Shown here piece by piece: positions 23,660 through 35,042 of a stretch of DNA of 64,000 nt. How positions within the stretch are numbered: position 1 is the first letter of the stretch; each line of letters starts with the position of its first letter. The position numbers and the translations under genes were made by a program. The notes below the pieces were generated by a model. That model was not told the origin of the DNA and searched no databases. It saw only the letters and a list, made by a program, of their open reading frames with translations. This DNA is from Melastoma dodecandrum (Eukaryota; Streptophyta; Magnoliopsida; Myrtales; Melastomataceae), in the NCBI GenBank assembly GCA_029817715.1, contig JARUPY010000471.1, positions 2,852,001 to 2,916,000 of the forward strand. The letters run 5' to 3'.

Positions 23660-24257
23660 ATATATCGATATGTCTAAGGTCAATCCTACATCCTTTATGA
23701 ACTTGTCTTCTTCTTGGATTTCCCTCAAGCTTTCAGATTGTTCGTTGGGAGAGAAATTTCCGGAATTTATCTTTGGGCTGCCAAATCTACAAGTGATTGG
23801 CATATCGGGGACTGTCCGTCTAACCGGCACCCTTCCCGAATCCAAGTGGAGTCCCAGACTTCATTACCTGTCCCTCGGGGATTGCTATTTCATGGGAACA
23901 GTTCCCAATTCAATCAGCAATCTCTCCCGATTGACTCATCTGGACGTATCATATAACAATTTCACCGGCGGGTTTGGCTTCGGGATATTCTCAACCCTAG
24001 AGAATCTTCGATTCCTCTATCTATCTGAGATCTCTATGTCGGGCGAGGATGCGAACCACAGTTTCTCATTGTCGGAGCTCCAAGAGTTTTATATGGGAGG
24101 ATGCAATTTGAGCATGTTCCCTTCCTTCTTGTCGCGCTCAAAGGAATTGAGAATTCTATACCTCTGGGGGAACAACATTCCTGAGATACCGAGTTGGCTC
24201 TGGAGCATTGGAATTGACACTTTGGAAAAATTGTATCTTGATGAAAATATTATCAAG
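23660..24257 (+). pseudogene. RLP relic 7, N-terminal and central LRRs
   Basis: An open frame of about 195 codons reads as RLP LRRs from SKVNPTSFMNLSSS through EIPSWLWSIGIDTLEKLYLDENIIKG. There is no signal peptide or cysteine cap. At 24257 the LRR homology ends exactly where the 1.5-kb duplicated unit begins, and the frame continues through about 52 unrelated codons to a stop at 24414-24416. It is truncated at both ends. Confidence 0.85.
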
Positions 24258-25751
24258 GGAGCTTTCACCATTACGATACTTACAACGGGCTTAAGTATGG
24301 CATGTATCAAAGGATGCGCTGGGAGATTTATCCCGACGGCCCTTGTTTGCATGCATGGCCATCCTCTAACCTGGGTTGCAACCCCTAGAAGGATTAAAAG
24401 ACGTGGTGATAGATGAATCCGTGTTCAGTCGTCCTCTTTCTAATAAGATGTAATCCCTTATATCAAATGTGAAATAATTTTTAAAATATATTGTGTGGTA
24501 CCATATTACCGGCATGTTGGCCTCCGGTAGATTATAATTTTAATGCCAAATGATCAATTCTACCACAAACTAATTTCCATCGTGTTATCATTATACTTGT
24601 TTCTAAATATTTGAGCATTCCTAACAACTAAATTTAAGATTAAGATATGATTTTTTGTTTACCTCATAAAGAAATAGTTTGCAACATCTAATTCCTCCCT
24701 CGGAGTATTTGCAGAGTGTCTGTATGTCCCTTCTAAGTTCCTCATTTTATTGTGGTCACAAAATTTGGAAAAAATGAGGGAAGATTGTATCGTGCTTCAG
24801 TTATTTTTTTTTAATAAATTAGTCACTGCTATTTTTTAAAAATTTTTATCTTTCAAAAGAAAACTTATGACTAGACGAGTGTCTTCTCGTAAATTTTAAC
24901 AGAGAAAAACATCGGAAGCGTGATTCACGTAATGGATTAAGTATGAATCGAGGGGGTTGGAATATTCAATTCCGATAATGAAATAAAGTGCTTCTTACAT
25001 TTACAACATCATCATCCACCATCCCCATCATTCACGGCAAGTTTAACGCGTCTCAATTACCGGCCATTTATTTCCTACCGGGAGACTTTGTTTGACTTGA
25101 TAGGAGCCTGATATATTCTCCATGACTCATTCTTTTATTAATTACTCTTTTACATATTTTATAACCTTCTTTTTTTCATTTTAACTAGTTTTAATTTAAT
25201 TCATTAAAAAAAACTTTTTGAACAAATCAATTAAATTTTGACTAAAAGGGGTGAAAGAGAGATTGTCCTGGCGAGCCTGGCCTTGCAAGTCGTACTCTTG
25301 TTCTTCAACAACCCTCGCAAGTTATCCCCCAAGGTCTCCATCATTGTCGTCGTCTGATGTGCTTCCATGTATGCGGACTCCATCGCTGGAGTCACCCTCG
25401 GGATTCTCTCCAACAAGTTTGGAGAGATCAACGAGAAGTCCAATTCCCTCGACGACCACAGTGAGCTCATTGTATTCTGGGCATCCCCGCCACAGATAAG
25501 CAGAATCATGTAAAATTAAGAAAAACCCAAGACCATAGGAGGGTGGGATATTAAGACCAAGTCTATGATCATAAGAAGAAGAAGAAATATTGTTCTTTCT
25601 CTTCAGTATTTCATGGAATTTGGATAGTAAAAGTTACATTATTCCAGTCCTCCCTCGTCATCATTATTGAAATATTTTAGAATATAAACTAAAGATAAAA
25701 GGAACAATTGATAACAAAAAACAAACCGTTACTGCGTTCGAGATCTTTTAC
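24257..25751. repeat. Segmental duplication copy 2 (partner 1034-2502)
   Basis: Second copy of the unit described at 1034-2502, in the same orientation, again joined on its left to a truncated RLP. Its right end abuts an RLP C-terminal scrap. It contains a dispersed element copy at about 25000-25120. Confidence 0.8.
25251..25512 (+). pseudogene. DUF4220-like fragment, copy 2, with a premature stop
   Basis: This matches the fragment at 1993-2256. A TGA (about 25356) replaces the serine codon after VSIIVVV, so the frame is closed here while copy 1 is still open. Its function is unknown and it is almost certainly dead. Confidence 0.5.
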
Positions 25752-25861
25752 TGGAAATGGGAAGGCCCCTCTGGCTAGTCCGAGTGGTCATCGGACTGGA
25801 AGCTAGTTGGAAAATGTCCAAGAGGAAGAAGGGTGACCAACAGAGCAATGGTCGAAGGTAA
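25752..25861 (+). pseudogene. RLP relic 8, transmembrane-tail scrap
   Basis: About 36 codons matching the end of the RLP transmembrane helix and the basic tail (LEMGRPLWLVR through KRKKGDQ) to a TAA, followed by the typical RLP trailer with an AATAAA-like signal. Confidence 0.8.
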
Positions 25862-26061
25862 ACTGTGAGAATCCAACTTATATGTAATGTTGAATGTTTC
25901 TAGAATTTTGTTTGTTTTGCTGCTTCACCATGATGATGTTATGATATACATTAATAAAGCATGCAGCTTCTGTTATGTTAAAGAAAAGAACAAAAATTAC
26001 AAATGTAAGAGAGCTTCATGCCAACCCCTCTTTATTTCTCCTTATTCATCTCCCGAAAGCA

Positions 26062-26454
26062 GGAACTCCTTACCACATTAAGATGTAGCTGCCAATTAAA
26101 AAAATACGAACATCGATGGGGAGGGGGGAACTCCAGTAGATGGTTAACAGTTGATCTTTATGTTCCTGATAGGCACATGGGTGAATTTTCATTTTGCTGT
26201 TTTGAAAAACCCCTTAAAAGAGTGAATTTTGGTGGTGTGGCTTTTTTGAGATCGTAAATTATGGGTTTGTAGATTTTGTTACTTAGCACTGGAAAACACA
26301 CACAAAAAAGATGAATGGGGGGTGGAGTACGAAGAGTAGGTGGCATGGGTTACATGTAGAAAAGCTGCTTACGGAAACATGTTTAACAACGGAATTTTTG
26401 AAGGAGAGACAGAGACTTGAGAGGAGTTTAGGTTATATTTGTATAGAGGGTTTA
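26062..26454. other. Spacer without a recognised gene
   Basis: No coding pattern is recognised. It begins with the end of an RLP trailer. Confidence 0.4.
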
Positions 26455-27636
26455 AAGAGCAAACCTCTCATGAAATACTTCCAGCTCCGTCCGCTAAGAA
26501 AATTTACTATTCAGTTTCCAATAACTATTTTTCGGGAGAGATCTCTTCACTATTTTGTAATGCTACCAAACTCATGTGGCTAGACTTGTCACAAAATAGT
26601 CTCACGGGCACCTTGCCCGACTGCTTAAAAAACGTCACCCCCGATCTCAAGCACTTGCACCTACGTGAGAATGAGTTTGTCGGTCATATTCAAGAGATTT
26701 TTTATGAAGGGAGTCCGTTGATGACACTTGATTTCAATGGAAATCTATATCAGGGCCCGTTGCCGAGATCTCTAACTCATTGTTAACAATCGGAAGCTTT
26801 GGACGTTAGCAACAACAATGTAATGGATTCGTTCCCCTGGGGAATCTTCCGTTTAAGGTCCTCAGTTTAAGGTCCAACAATTTCCATGGCCAAGTTATTA
26901 TTTCCAAGGAAACTCATAACTTCGCCCGGGTATCATCCTGGACCTATCCAATAATAATTTTGAGGGTAACTTAATGGATAAATTCATTGGAGGATTGCTT
27001 GGCATGACACGATACGAGATTTACACAGCTCATGGTCTTTCGTGGATTGTGTATAGAGGTACTAGTGAGTCGTTGATGATCGACTGGAAAGGGATCGAGA
27101 TAGAGATGGAGATGATCAATGAGCAATTTGTAATGCTGGGCATAACGAGTAACCACTTCAATGGAGAAATTCCTCAAACCATCGGAGTGCTTAAATCGCT
27201 CAAGGGCTTGAATTTATCTCACAATGACTTCACGGGATCGATCACTCCATCCATTGGGAATTTGACAAATATGGAATCGCTTGATCTCTCTTATAACCAT
27301 CTGATGGAAGAAATTTCTAAGGAATTGGTGAAACTAACGTCCCTAGGATTTTTGGACCTCTCAAGGAACAACCTCACGGGGCATATACCATCGGGAGGAC
27401 ACATCGACACCTTTTCAAATATTTCGTTCCAAGGAAATTCTGGACTATGTGGGATTTCGTTGACAAGATCATGTGGTCAGGGAAACAAGGAAGCCCAACC
27501 ACCGTCGAAAGGAAAGGACAGTGGACAGGAGGAGGGAGGAAAGTGGCTGGAGTGGAAGTTCGTGGCGATGGGTTTTGGAACTGGGATTGGCGGTTACATG
27601 TTCGAACTCACGGGAACCTCGGATACGGGATTTTAG
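26455..27636 (+). pseudogene. RLP relic 9, C-terminal half with frameshifts
   Basis: LRR homology starts near 26480 (KIYYSVSNNYFSGEISSLFCNAT) and stays open to a TAA at 26784-26786 where paralogs read CKQLE. It continues across a small deletion near 26840 into a second open stretch (26974-27636) with the island, four C-terminal LRRs, LCGISLTRSC cap and linker. The transmembrane helix is cut short after GFGTGIGGYM and the basic tail is lost. It has no N-terminus. Confidence 0.85.
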
Positions 27637-28112
27637 CCTTAACCGGGGTGATGCCTTGTTCTTTAAACCCCCTGTACAAACACAGCCTAAACTCCTAAGT
27701 TTCTCCTTCAAAAGATCTGCCCACGGAGCATAGGGAAAAGAATGTTTATTTTGCCCAATCCCCCCAATTCTTCGTGGTCCACTTCGTCTCTGGATTCCTT
27801 GGTTTGTTAACTCTCTTTTGGCATTGGCTCTTCTGTGGTGCAATGGATTTGGTTTGTATAATATTTGGACAGAGATGAAACCCGAATGCTTCACATTTTT
27901 AAGCCCAGCGTACGAGGGACAGAGCGCATGACTATTATCCTTATGTCCGTACATAAATACTTCAGCTTTGGCTATGCTTGGAACCCCAAATCTCCATCGA
28001 CCACACCAACAAACAACTACAACCCACGAAGGACTCATCTCGGGGGCTCGAATCCAATATTACATGCAGAGACTTCGAGGTCGTAAGGAAGCTCCTAACA
28101 AACGCAAGTCGA
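27637..28112. other. Spacer, unidentified minus-strand frame
   Basis: A minus-strand frame of 189 codons (27469-28038) overlaps the end of relic 9 and has no recognised domain. It is probably incidental. Confidence 0.35.
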
Positions 28113-28990
28113 GATTAAGTGAATGTTTCTATTTGATGGTTTTACACCACACATGTGATGCGGATGTGGATGCAACACCTCTCTGCTTTCTGGAGCTTCA
28201 GTTTTTGCCTTTATAGAGTCTGAGTTTGGTGTCGAATTCTCTCCCCCTGTTATTGTCTGTGGGTTATGTGGATCTCTGCCTAAATGCCTATGTCTCATTA
28301 CGATTGGGAACATCAAGTCAGCCCTTCTTCTAATGATTATGGTTGGTTCTATCAGGCGTTCGTGGTGATTAATCTTCCTAAATTCAAAAAACTTTGTAGA
28401 ACATTCAAACACGTCGAAAATATGTTTGGCAAACGAAACAGAGGTTCGAGGATGTAGTCTCGGGGAAAAGATTAAACGAGGAATAAACAACGAATTCCAA
28501 AAACAAATAAAGTCGATCAAGGTCACTAGTGACTTACGGCCATTGAATCTCTGTAATTTCTGTTAATTTGGAAGAGAGTCTATTCTCAAATTAACAGAAA
28601 AAAATATCCAAAAGTTCAAATATATAGTTCACGAATGACTTAGACGAACAACTTGGAATAGTCAATTATCATGAAATAATATTCTTCTTACCTTGACAGC
28701 ATCATACACCCCGTCGTTCACGGTAAGTTAAGTGTCGTTACCGTCTCCGGCGGGGTAAGAAAACTTTGATCTCGTCTTAGCTATCAGCCATTTATATCGG
28801 ATGGAAACACGGGGAGACTTTGTTTGTCTCTGGTGAACAAACGTGAGACAGAGTTGCTTTCTGAGAATAAAATGTTGTGGTTGGGGGGATGACCTCTAGA
28901 GCCATCTGTCCAGTCCGCACTTATATGCACATTTAGTAAAATATTATGTACACCGCATAATGATTAATTATCATATGTTACTTGTATGCA
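28113..28990. repeat. Segmental duplication copy 2 (partner 7423-8294)
   Basis: Second copy of the 870-bp unit, including a hairpin/W-box element (28690-28870). Its right end is cut by copia sequence starting near 29005. Confidence 0.8.
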
Positions 28991-29004
28991 GTTACATTGA
29001 TGTT

Positions 29005-29480
29005 ATTCGAAGACAGCTGCTGATTCTTTAGATATTACTTGCTTTACTGATGCTGATTGGGCAAGTTGCCCAGATGATAAGAAGAGCACAGGAGGGTATT
29101 GCACTTTTCTAGGTACGAATTTGATTTCATGGGCATCACATAAATAGCGGGTGGTATCTCGCTCAAGCACTGAAGCTGAATTCCGGGCCCTTACTGATGG
29201 AGTTGCTGAAGTAGTATGGATACAAGGTTTACTAAAAGAACCCAGGTACCTGAAAAACACGCTCCAACGATTTACTGTGATAATGTGAGTACTATTCAGC
29301 TGGCAGCGAATCCAATTCTTCATGCACGAACAAAGCATGTTGAGATTGATTTTCATTTTCTTAGAGAGAAAGTAATGGATGGTACACTACAAGTACAACA
29401 TGTCTGATATGAGGATCAATTGGCTGATCCTTTGACAAAAGTTGTTCCAATTAAAAAATACATCAGCATTCGGAGTAGAT
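29005..29480 (+). mobile_element. Ty1/copia RNase H fragment with element 3' coding end
   Basis: The sequence matches 10640-11015 closely (FTDADWAS, STGGYC, YCDN, RTKHVEIDFHF) but has a TAG at about 29144 and a small deletion near 29245. It continues past the point where the 11-kb copy is broken, into QVQHV, a stop, and EDQLADPLTK, the usual end of copia Pol. Only the last part of Pol is present. Confidence 0.85.
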
Positions 29481-30406
29481 TGAATGTTTTCAGCAAACTA
29501 GGAATTCAAAGCAGAACTATTGAAGCTTCTATAGAGGATGACAGAGAAAGAAGTGAAGCGAGTTTGGTCTACAGGGAAGATGTGATAGAAAAAGCAACTG
29601 TGGATATTGAAAATATTATGGTGTCTGAAGGTAAATGAAGAAGGGAGTGGAGAAAGCTGTTATGGAAAGAAAGTTGTTAGAGGTGAAGGGAGTTTGGTCT
29701 GCGAGAAAGATAAGAACAAAACAGCTTACTTTGACAGCATCATACACCCCGTCGTTCGCAACAAGTTAAGCGTTGTTGCCGTCTCCGACGGGGTAAGAAG
29801 ACTTTGACTCTGGTGGGAGTCTACATTATTCGCCCAAGTTTTAATCTTCGCTTAGTTAAGACCATAACATATTTGCATCAGTCAATTGATCTTGAGTATT
29901 GCTTGAATTCCATAATTCCCAGACTGTAGCAGGTTCCAATCGTCGGTTAGTTGAGACGACAATCTATTTCCATCCTTCGTTTAATTTTGCGTATTGCCTG
30001 AGTCCCATCATTTCTCCAAAAAAGAGTAGCAGGTTTCAATCCATCTAGGCGAATGATATGGCTACTGCCTAAAGACACGTGTCACGAGACTAAAAAGACA
30101 GTTGAGATACGACGCTGAAGAAAAAGAGGTGACTCATCACAAAGACTAATCTGATATTTTAGAAAACAGTTGAGATTCGTAATATATATATATAATTATT
30201 GTAAATAGTGTAAAATAGCGCAATCACAATTCAAATAGAAATTAGGATGCCACTTAGCCCTTAGTCTTTAGGCATTCTTGTTCTCTATTGCGTTTTCTTT
30301 GAGTGTACTCTGTAAGCATTTGTTCTTGCTTAAGGATTGTATTTTTCATTAATCTTTATTCAAAATTGACAACATTATCAAATTAAATACTGAAACCCGG
30401 ATTCGT
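29481..30406. mobile_element. Probable copia 3' non-coding region and LTR-like DNA
   Basis: After the Pol end the sequence is non-coding. A dispersed hairpin/W-box element sits at 29727-29815. From about 30010 to 30400 the composition resembles an LTR end (TATA-like run at 30182, pyrimidine-rich stretches, CTTTATTC-type tail), but no second LTR is present, so its limits are not proven. It joins RLP sequence near 30410. Confidence 0.4.
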
Positions 30407-32179
30407 TTGCCAAATACTCAAAGCAAGTTCCCTTCCTTCTTGTCTCGCTCAAAGCAACTGAGTAGCCTAGACTTCTCGAGAAACATGATTCAAGATATAC
30501 CCAGCTGGCTTTGGAGCATCGAAATTGATACACTGGAGGAATTGCATCTTTACCATAATATTATCAGAAGCATCCCTCCATCCATATGCCGACTACCTTC
30601 TCTGTCCATATTAGCCTTGAGTTGGAATAATCTGAGGGGTGTTATTCCTCAGTGTCTCAGCAATCTTACGAAATTACAAGGGTTATACTTGAGGGACAAT
30701 TTATTGAGCGGGCCGTTGCCCACGTCCTTGGCCAATTGCACATCTTTGAGGATTCTTGATGTCAGCTACAACAACATCAGCGGTGCTCCTCCCACTTGGT
30801 TGTCCACCTCATCCATATATGATATTAATTTGCGGGATAATAATTTTGTTGGTAGGTGGCCCATGAACATCTTTCTCCAATCAACTTTGTTATATTCTAT
30901 AGATCTGTCGGACAATATATTTGAAGGCCCACTTCCAATTCCATCCTCCACAACTTTCTATTATTTGGCCTCCAATAATCATTTTGCAGAAATGCCTTCA
31001 CTAATATGTAACGCGACCAATCTCTGGGTCCTTGACTTGTCAAATAATGGTATCATGGGCACCTTGCCCGACTGCTTAAAGAGCATCACCGTCGGTCTTC
31101 GTTATTTGAACCTGCATGCCAATGAGTTTGGCGGTCAAATTCCGGAGATATTTTGTAAAGGAAGTAGGTTGATGTCACTTGATTTCAGCAAAAATTATTT
31201 CGAGTGCCCATTGCCGAGATCTCTATCGAATTGTAAACAATTGGGAGCTTTGGATGTTGGCAACAATAATATAGTGGATTTGTTCCCCAATTGGTTGGGA
31301 GATCTTCCGCTGTGGATCCTCAGTCTAAGATCTAATAATTTCCATGGCCAAGTCATTATTTCCAAGGAAACTCATAGCTTCTCTCAAGTATGCATCCTGG
31401 ACCTTTCCAACAATAACTTCGAGGGTAATGTATCCGACGAATTCATCGGTCAATTGCTTGGCATGACACGATACTATCATTTCAATACTTTCGGTCAATA
31501 TATGGGTTCATATAATGGAAGTTTGACATATTACTCGGCGATGATCGACTTCAAAGGGGTTGAGACGGAGATGACGAAGATCAATGTCCGATTTGCAATG
31601 CTCGACTTATCGAGTAACCAATTCTGCGGAGAGATTCCCAAAAGTGCTGAATTACTTAAATCGCTCAATGGCCTAAATTTCTCTCACAACAGCTTCACGG
31701 GAATGATCCCTTCATCTATTGGGAACTTGACATATCTAGAATCGCTGGACCTTTCTTCTAACCATTTGATAGGAGAAATTCCAAAGGAATTGGTGAAACT
31801 GACATTCCTTGAATTTTTGGACCTCTCAAGTAACAACCTCACCGGACTTATACCTCTCGGAGGACACTTCAACACATTCCCGAACAGTTCGTTCCAAGGA
31901 AATCCTGGACTCTGTGGTAATCCGCTCACGAGATCGTGTGGTCAGGGAGTACAGCCACCGTCGGAAGGAAAGGACGATGGACAGGAGGGCGGAGGGTGGC
32001 TGAAGTGGAAGTACGTGGTGTTGGGTTTCGGGAGCGGGATGGGGATGGGGATATCGTTGGGATACATGGTGCTGGAATTGGGAAGGCCTCTCTGGCTAGT
32101 CCGAATGGTCATCAGACTAGAAGCTAGTTATTGGAAAATGTCCAAGAGGAAGAAGGGTGACCAACGGAGGAATGGTTGA
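30407..32179 (+). pseudogene. RLP copy with open 3' half, no N-terminus
   Basis: A frame of 590 codons carries RLP LRRs from SKFPSFLSRSKQL onward, the island (YYSAMIDFKGVETEM), the conserved C-terminal LRRs, the LCGNPLTRSC cap, a glycine-rich transmembrane helix and the basic tail, all without a stop. The upstream third (signal peptide, cysteine cap and first LRRs) is replaced by LTR-like DNA. The first in-frame ATG (30485) would give a protein without a secretion signal. I call it a 5'-truncated gene. Transcription from the adjoining LTR-like sequence is possible but unproven. Confidence 0.8.
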
Positions 32180-33009
32180 AGATAAACTGTGAGAATCCAA
32201 CTTATATGTAATGTTGAATGTTTCTGGATTTTGCTTCAACATGATGATGATATGCTATGCATTAATAAAGCGTGCAGCCTCTTGTATGTTAAAAAATTAT
32301 AAATGAAAGAGAGCTTTATCCCAACCCCTGTTTATTTCTCCTTATCCAAAAAAGCTACAAGGTTAGTGCTCTCTTTGTTCTCGCATCGCCCGAGAGCAGT
32401 AACTCCTTACCACCATGAAGATTTTAGCTGCCAATTTAAAAACAATCTGAACATTGATTTAACTCCCCCCAATATATGGTTAACGAATCTTTTATGTTTC
32501 TGATAAGGACAGACTTGTCCCATGGGTGCCTGATTAACTTCCTGAGACCCGGCATGTCTCCTTCCTTCAAAAGATTACTGCACCAAGGATTGAGAAACAA
32601 AACATCAGTTGCAGTCCCTTGTAGTAGCAAACAGAGATGACCCCACAAAGCATTTGTAACATGACTTAGTGCTTATGTTACTGCAGTGTCACCCTACAAA
32701 AGCATGATGATTTTACCCAACAAGATTATGTTAGTGCAAATCACTGAGTTACATTACAAATCTCCTTTAGAAGCTAAAAGAAACACTTTGTGCACCCCCT
32801 TTATGACAATTGATGTCCTAACTTTTGTTTTGCAGGGATCTATAAGTGTCCCCTGGTCAAGACAAGATCATCACCTCACCCACTTGAACTGCCAAAACTA
32901 CAGAATCACCATTCCTAACAGAAAGAAACTTAGGAAACATCGATGTAATTCACAAACGAATTAAATTTGGACTAACTCTTTGGAATAGTCAATTTTCATG
33001 AAATAAATT
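32180..33009. other. RLP trailer, then unrecognised DNA
   Basis: To about 32400 this matches the trailer of the relics at 14503 and 25752 (an AATAAA-like signal at about 32264). A minus-strand frame at 32436-32648 looks protein-like but was not recognised. Confidence 0.45.
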
Positions 33010-33200
33010 TACATTGACAGCATCTAACACCACCCCATCGTTCATGGCGTGGCGTGTTGCTGTCTCCGACGGTTAAGAAGACTTTGGGGAGTCTACATGT
33101 CATCTCCTGTTAACTATCGGCCATTTATTTCCGACTGGGAGACTTTGACTCTGGTGGGCAAAGGCGAGACTAAGTTGTTTTCAGAGAATAAATTGTTGTG
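33010..33200 (+). repeat. Dispersed hairpin/W-box element
   Basis: It carries TTGACAGCATC, CACCCCATCGTTCA, GTCTCCGACGG, AAGAAGACTTTG and then GGGAGACTTTGACTC...GGCGAGACTAAGTTG. No RLP follows on its right. Confidence 0.6.
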
Positions 33201-33618
33201 TGTTGGGGCAGGTCGGGGGTGACTTCCCACGGCCACCAAGATAATGATTAATTATCATGCATGTACGCCAAATAACATTGACCTCATTCGAAATCCCAAA
33301 ATTATTTACACTCGTTTAAATACTTTTGTTGTTTTGTATTGTATAAAAAGGCGGGCGTTGTGCAATATTAATATTAATGTAATGAAAAAATAATTTTAAA
33401 AATAAGTTATATAATTTTAAAAATAATATTTAAAAGTCGGACTTTTTTAAGGTCAACTTTACTCATTACGAAAGTTGAATTTATAAAGTCCGACTCTCAA
33501 TAAACCCCTTTAAAAAGTCTCGGACTTGTCGGACGTTATAAATCGTATTTCCTTCGTGAATGAAGCTGAACTTAATTAAAGTCCAACTTCAATGTATTAT
33601 TCCAGTTACTTCGAAACT
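33201..33618. other. A/T-rich spacer
   Basis: Repeats of AGTCGGACTTT / AAAGTCCGACT in both orientations occur at 33430-33540. No gene is seen. Confidence 0.45.
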
Positions 33619-33627
33619 ATTTACTTT

Positions 33628-35033
33628 AGGCAAAATATCGGATTTTGGCCCCCATTATCGGGCTATTTTCATATGCGGCCACAACTTTATTTTTTTATTT
33701 ATGGCCATAACTATGACATTGATTTTGTTTATGGCCTCGACGTAACGCCGTTGGTGGATCTTACCTACGTGGACTAACGGCTGAACTCGTGGCAACAAAC
33801 GTGGCCATCCTGTCTTTTAGAAAAAAGACAAAATATCGGATTTTGGCCTCAATTATCGGGCTATTTTCATCTGCGACCACGACTTTATTTTTTTTTAATT
33901 TATGGCCATAACTATGACATTGATTTTGTTTATGGCCTCGATGTCCCATATATAAGAGCCGTTGGGGAGAGAGGGGGAATAAATTCACAGAACAGGATGC
34001 CCATCACCATCCAAGCGAAGAACCTCACCTTGAACATGCGATGCTGCTGCTGGGGTTGCAAGGCCACGAAAGGTTTGGTTGTGGAGTAGGCAGCCGGATT
34101 AAGGAGGGTCGTGAACATCTGGGGAGGGGATTTACAGTTTTTATTAATTTGTGTTTTTTTTTAAGACATGATGGCCACGTTTATTGCCACGTTCGCACGA
34201 GAGTTCAGTCGTTAATCCACGTAGGTAAGATCCACCAATGGCGTTACGTCGAGGACATAAACAAAATCAATGTCATAGTTATGGTCATAAATTAAAAAAA
34301 AAATAAAGTCGTTGCCGCAAATGAAAATAGCCCGATAATTTGGGTCAAAATTCGATATTTTTTCTTTGGCAAAATATCGGAATTTGGCCCCAATTATCGG
34401 CACATTTTCACATGTGTCCATAACTTTATTTTTTTTTATTTGTGGCCATAACTATGACTTCGTTTTATTTTGTGGCCGCGTCGTAACGTCGTTGCCTACG
34501 TGGACTAACGGCTGAAGGAGTGTGCGAACGTGGCCATCCTGCGTGGCAATTTTAAAATAAAGTCATAGTTATGGCCATAAAGTTGGGGTCGCAGATGAAA
34601 ATAGCCCGATAATTTGGGCCAAAATCCTATATTTTGTCTTTTTTCTAAAAGACAGGATGGCCACGTTTGTTGCCACGAGTTCAGCCGTTAGTCCACGTAG
34701 GTAACGGCGTTACGACGCGGCCACAAAATAAATCAATGTCATAGTTATGGCCATAAATAAAAAAAAATAAAGTTATGGCCGCAGATTAAAATAGCCCGAT
34801 AATTGAGGCCAAAATCCGATATTTTGCCTTTTTCTTTTTTCTAAAAGACAGGATGGCCACGTTTATTGCCACGAGTTCAGCCGTTAGTCCACGTAGGTAA
34901 GATCCACCAACGGCGTTACGTCGAGGCCATAAACAAAATCAATGTCATAATTATGACCATAAATAAAAAAAATAAAGTTATGGCCACAGATGAAAATAGC
35001 CCGATAATTAGTGCCAAAATCCGATATTTTGCC
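33628..35033. mobile_element. Non-autonomous MULE-type transposon with 9-bp target duplication
   Basis: The element starts GGCAAAATATCGGATTTTGG and ends with the reverse complement of that sequence. It is flanked on both sides by TTTACTTTA (33619-33627 and 35034-35042), a perfect 9-bp direct repeat as expected for Mutator-like elements. The terminal inverted homology extends for about 200 bp (TATGGCCATAACTATGAC, TACGTGGACTAACGGCTGA). Further copies of the same arm occur inside in both orientations (about 33826, 34160-34370, 34370-34560, 34555-34850), so it is nested or compound. A unique segment at 33950-34140 may be a captured host fragment. No transposase is encoded. Confidence 0.75.
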
Positions 35034-35042
35034 TTTACTTTA

